Assembly: GCA_965229345.1 (NCBI GenBank)
Contig: OZ245872.1
Coordinates: 3,348,001-3,412,000 of the forward strand
Length of the DNA stretch: 64,000 nucleotides
Direction: 5' to 3'
DNA from: PBB1 sp965229345
Lineage (GTDB): Bacteria; Pseudomonadota; Gammaproteobacteria; Burkholderiales; Burkholderiaceae_C
Part shown: positions 60,601 through 63,600 of the stretch, piece by piece
Numbering within the stretch: position 1 is the stretch's first letter
Layout: each line of letters opens with the position of its first letter
Translations under genes and position numbers: made by a program
The notes under the pieces: generated by a model
The model's input: only the letters and a program-made list of their open reading frames with translations
What the model was told of the DNA's origin: nothing
Database searches by the model: none

Positions 60601-63600
60601 TCCCGTCGGTGTTCAACGGCGACTTCCAGGCCAGCATCCGGCCGTTCTTCGGGCGTTTCCCGCTGATCGCCGGCTCGAACACCTGGCTCGAAATCCCCGG
60701 CTGGTCGCTGCAGGGCGGCAGCGGCGGCAAGCTGCAGGGTCTGGCGCTGGCCCCGCACCTGCAGGCGGGCTGGTTCGAGACGGTACAGAACGACATCATT
60801 GCGGCGGCCACCGACCTGGTCAATTCCGGCCAGCACAAGTCGGAGGAGGTGCAGGCGCTGGTCACCAAGCTGGTCGGTGCAGCCGGCCAGCAGGTGCAGG
60901 GCCAGGGCTATCCGCTGTACGACTTCTTCGGCGCGCTGCTCGGCAAGCAGATTTCCAAGCAGGTGGAAACCGTCAAGAGCGCGGTCTGGAACGACCCGGT
61001 GGCGGCCTTCACCGAGGTGCGCAACACGATCAACGCCGCATGGCTGGCCGTCAAGGCCGACGTGCTGGCCGAGGTGTCGGGTGACCTGATCGGCGACTTC
61101 TTCGCCACGCTGAAGAAGAAGGCCTCGGTGAAAGGCCTCGCCAGCGCAGCGGGCGGCGCGATCAAGGGCGCCATCGAGGACGCGATCCCCGCGCTGGAGT
61201 CGTATCTGCAGGAGAAGCTGCTCGACTACTCGTTCCAGCTCAGCGTCGTCAACGACACGCTCACCCACAACCGGATGTACATCGGGCCCGATGCCAGCCG
61301 GTTGGCGCTGGACTTTGCCGTGAACGCAGGCGTCGATGCGGGCTCGGTGCTGCAGGTGGTGGCCACCGACGACGTCAGCCAGCAGGTGTGGCAGTTCGGC
61401 AGCGTGTCGATGCTGGGGCAGCCAGGCACCGACCTGACGACGCTGCAAAAGCCGGCGATGCAGACCGTGCGGATGAACATTCCTCCGGACGCACGCGGCC
61501 ATCAGGTCACGCTGTCGTTCAAATGGGTCGCGGCCAACCCGCTCGACGTCATCCAGCTCGACAACATCCGCATGGACTCGGGCATCGTGGTCACCGACAA
61601 CTACGGCGACCACAACGACCAGGCCATCTACCTCAGCAACGCGCTGCACCCGCTGGGTCCGCAGGGGCCGGAGGTGGCAGGCAACTTCGAATCGGTCGAC
61701 GGCACCAACCGCATCGCCTTCACCGTCAGCAACACCAGCAGCACGGCCCGGGTGATGCGCATCACCGTGGGCGCCAACTACTTCATCGAGCTGGACGACG
61801 GCCTGTCGTCGACGGTCGTCAACGATGGGGCAGATCACACGCTGGCCGCGTTCACGCTGGCAGCCGGCGCCTCGAAGACGCTGTACCTGCGCGCGCACGT
61901 CAGCGATGCAGCCTTGCCGAAGTTCGACAACAACGAGGCCTGGCTGATGCAGGCGCCCGTGACCATCGACACCCTGTCGGGCAGCCGCGTGGTGTCGCGC
62001 ACCACGCTGATGGCCTACCACCTGGCCGAGCTGTCCGATCTCAACGCCTACGACGGCACGCTGAACCTGGCCGACACCCGTGTCGGAGGCACGCGCACGG
62101 TGCACATCAAGAACGACACCCCGCTGGCCATCTATGGCGTCGACGGCGTGCCCTGGAAAACCAAGGGCGGAGTCAGCACGCTGACCTTCACCGCCACTGA
62201 CTCGGACATCGCCACCAAGTGGCTCGACTCATTCGAGATCCGCAAGGGCAGCGACGTCTGGTCCACGACGCTGATGCGCAGCGAGGTGCGCCCGATCCAG
62301 CAGCTGAAGGTGCCGGTGCAGCTGATCCGCGACACGCTGCTGCGTCTGTACGACGAGCTGTGGTCGGCACGCAAGTCCGGCACGGTCGATGTGAACCCGC
62401 TGGACCAGTACTACACCGCGGTGCCTGGCGCGACCACCCAGTTCAACACGGTTCCCGAGTACGCCAAGTTCCTCGACTTCATGACGGGCAGCTCGTTCCC
62501 CGACGTGGTCATCGACCGCGATGTGCTGAAGGCGCGCATCGACACCATCGTCGAGGGCATGCTGGAGGCGATCCAGCAGGTCTACCGCACCTTCCTGAAA
62601 GACGCGCCAGGCAGTCTGGTGCCGGCGCTCGAATTGATCGACAGCGGCCTGACCGGCGACGTGGCGGTGCGCACCACCGGTGACAGCCAGTCGCGCAGCA
62701 GCGGTGACTTCAGCGGCAGCAGCAGCCTGCTGGGGTCGTCGTCGCAGGACTTCCGCTCGCTGTTCTTCCTCGGCGCCAACGGGGTGATCCAGCCCGGGGC
62801 CGCGCAGCCTGCGCCCGACCAGATCGACACCGAATGGAAGCTGCGCGTCGACGAGACGGCGGCCGGCAAGAAATACCGTCTGGTCAATGCACTGAATGCC
62901 GATCAGTCCAGCAGCATCAACATCCTGCTCGACAACCTGCTGCGCTCGGCGGGCACCGAAACCTCGGTGGTCGATCTGTTCGGCTTCGGCACGCGCATCG
63001 GCAAGACCATCGCCCACGAATTCGGCCACCAGCTCGGCCTGTTCGATGAGTACGGCCCGGCCTCCAGCCTGCCCGCGTTCTACCAGTCGGGCTTCTTCCA
63101 GGACAGTGCCCAGGCCTCCAACCTGAACTTCATGGGCAACCTGCTGAACCTGCAGGTGACCCAGAAGCAGCTGGTGGCCCTGTCGATGGCGCTCGACGAG
63201 CCCAGCCTGGCGGTGGCCGACGGCAGCGCCGCGGCGGGCCACATCAGCCTGTCGGCCGACGACCTGATCACCTGGCTGCGCGGCCTGCAGCTGCTGGACC
63301 TGTACCACTACCCCGGCTCCACACCGCGCCAGGAAGGCAGCGGCGCGCCCGCCGTGTATGACGCCGCAGGCACCCCCGTGCCACCGCCTTCCTCCACGAC
63401 GACCGCCTACACCACCACCGCAGCCGCTGCGGCGGTGCCGGTGTGGACCGTACCGACCTCCGGCGTGGCCACCGGCATCACCGACAGCGGCTTCGATGCC
63501 GCCAGCGCCTGGACTGCCGATGGGCAGGCCACCGTGAGCGGCGGCAAGGGCGTGCTGGCCGAAGGCGATGCCTACCTCTCGCGCCTGATGCAGTGGGCGG

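Noticed and set aside
35175..62105. Very long antisense reading frames on the minus strand (for example 39612-45284 and 55473-62105, up to 2,210 codons)
   Set aside because: They mirror the giant plus-strand gene. In high-GC genes with strong codon bias the antisense frames are often free of stops. Their translations are rich in Arg, Gly, His and Gln and show no domains.
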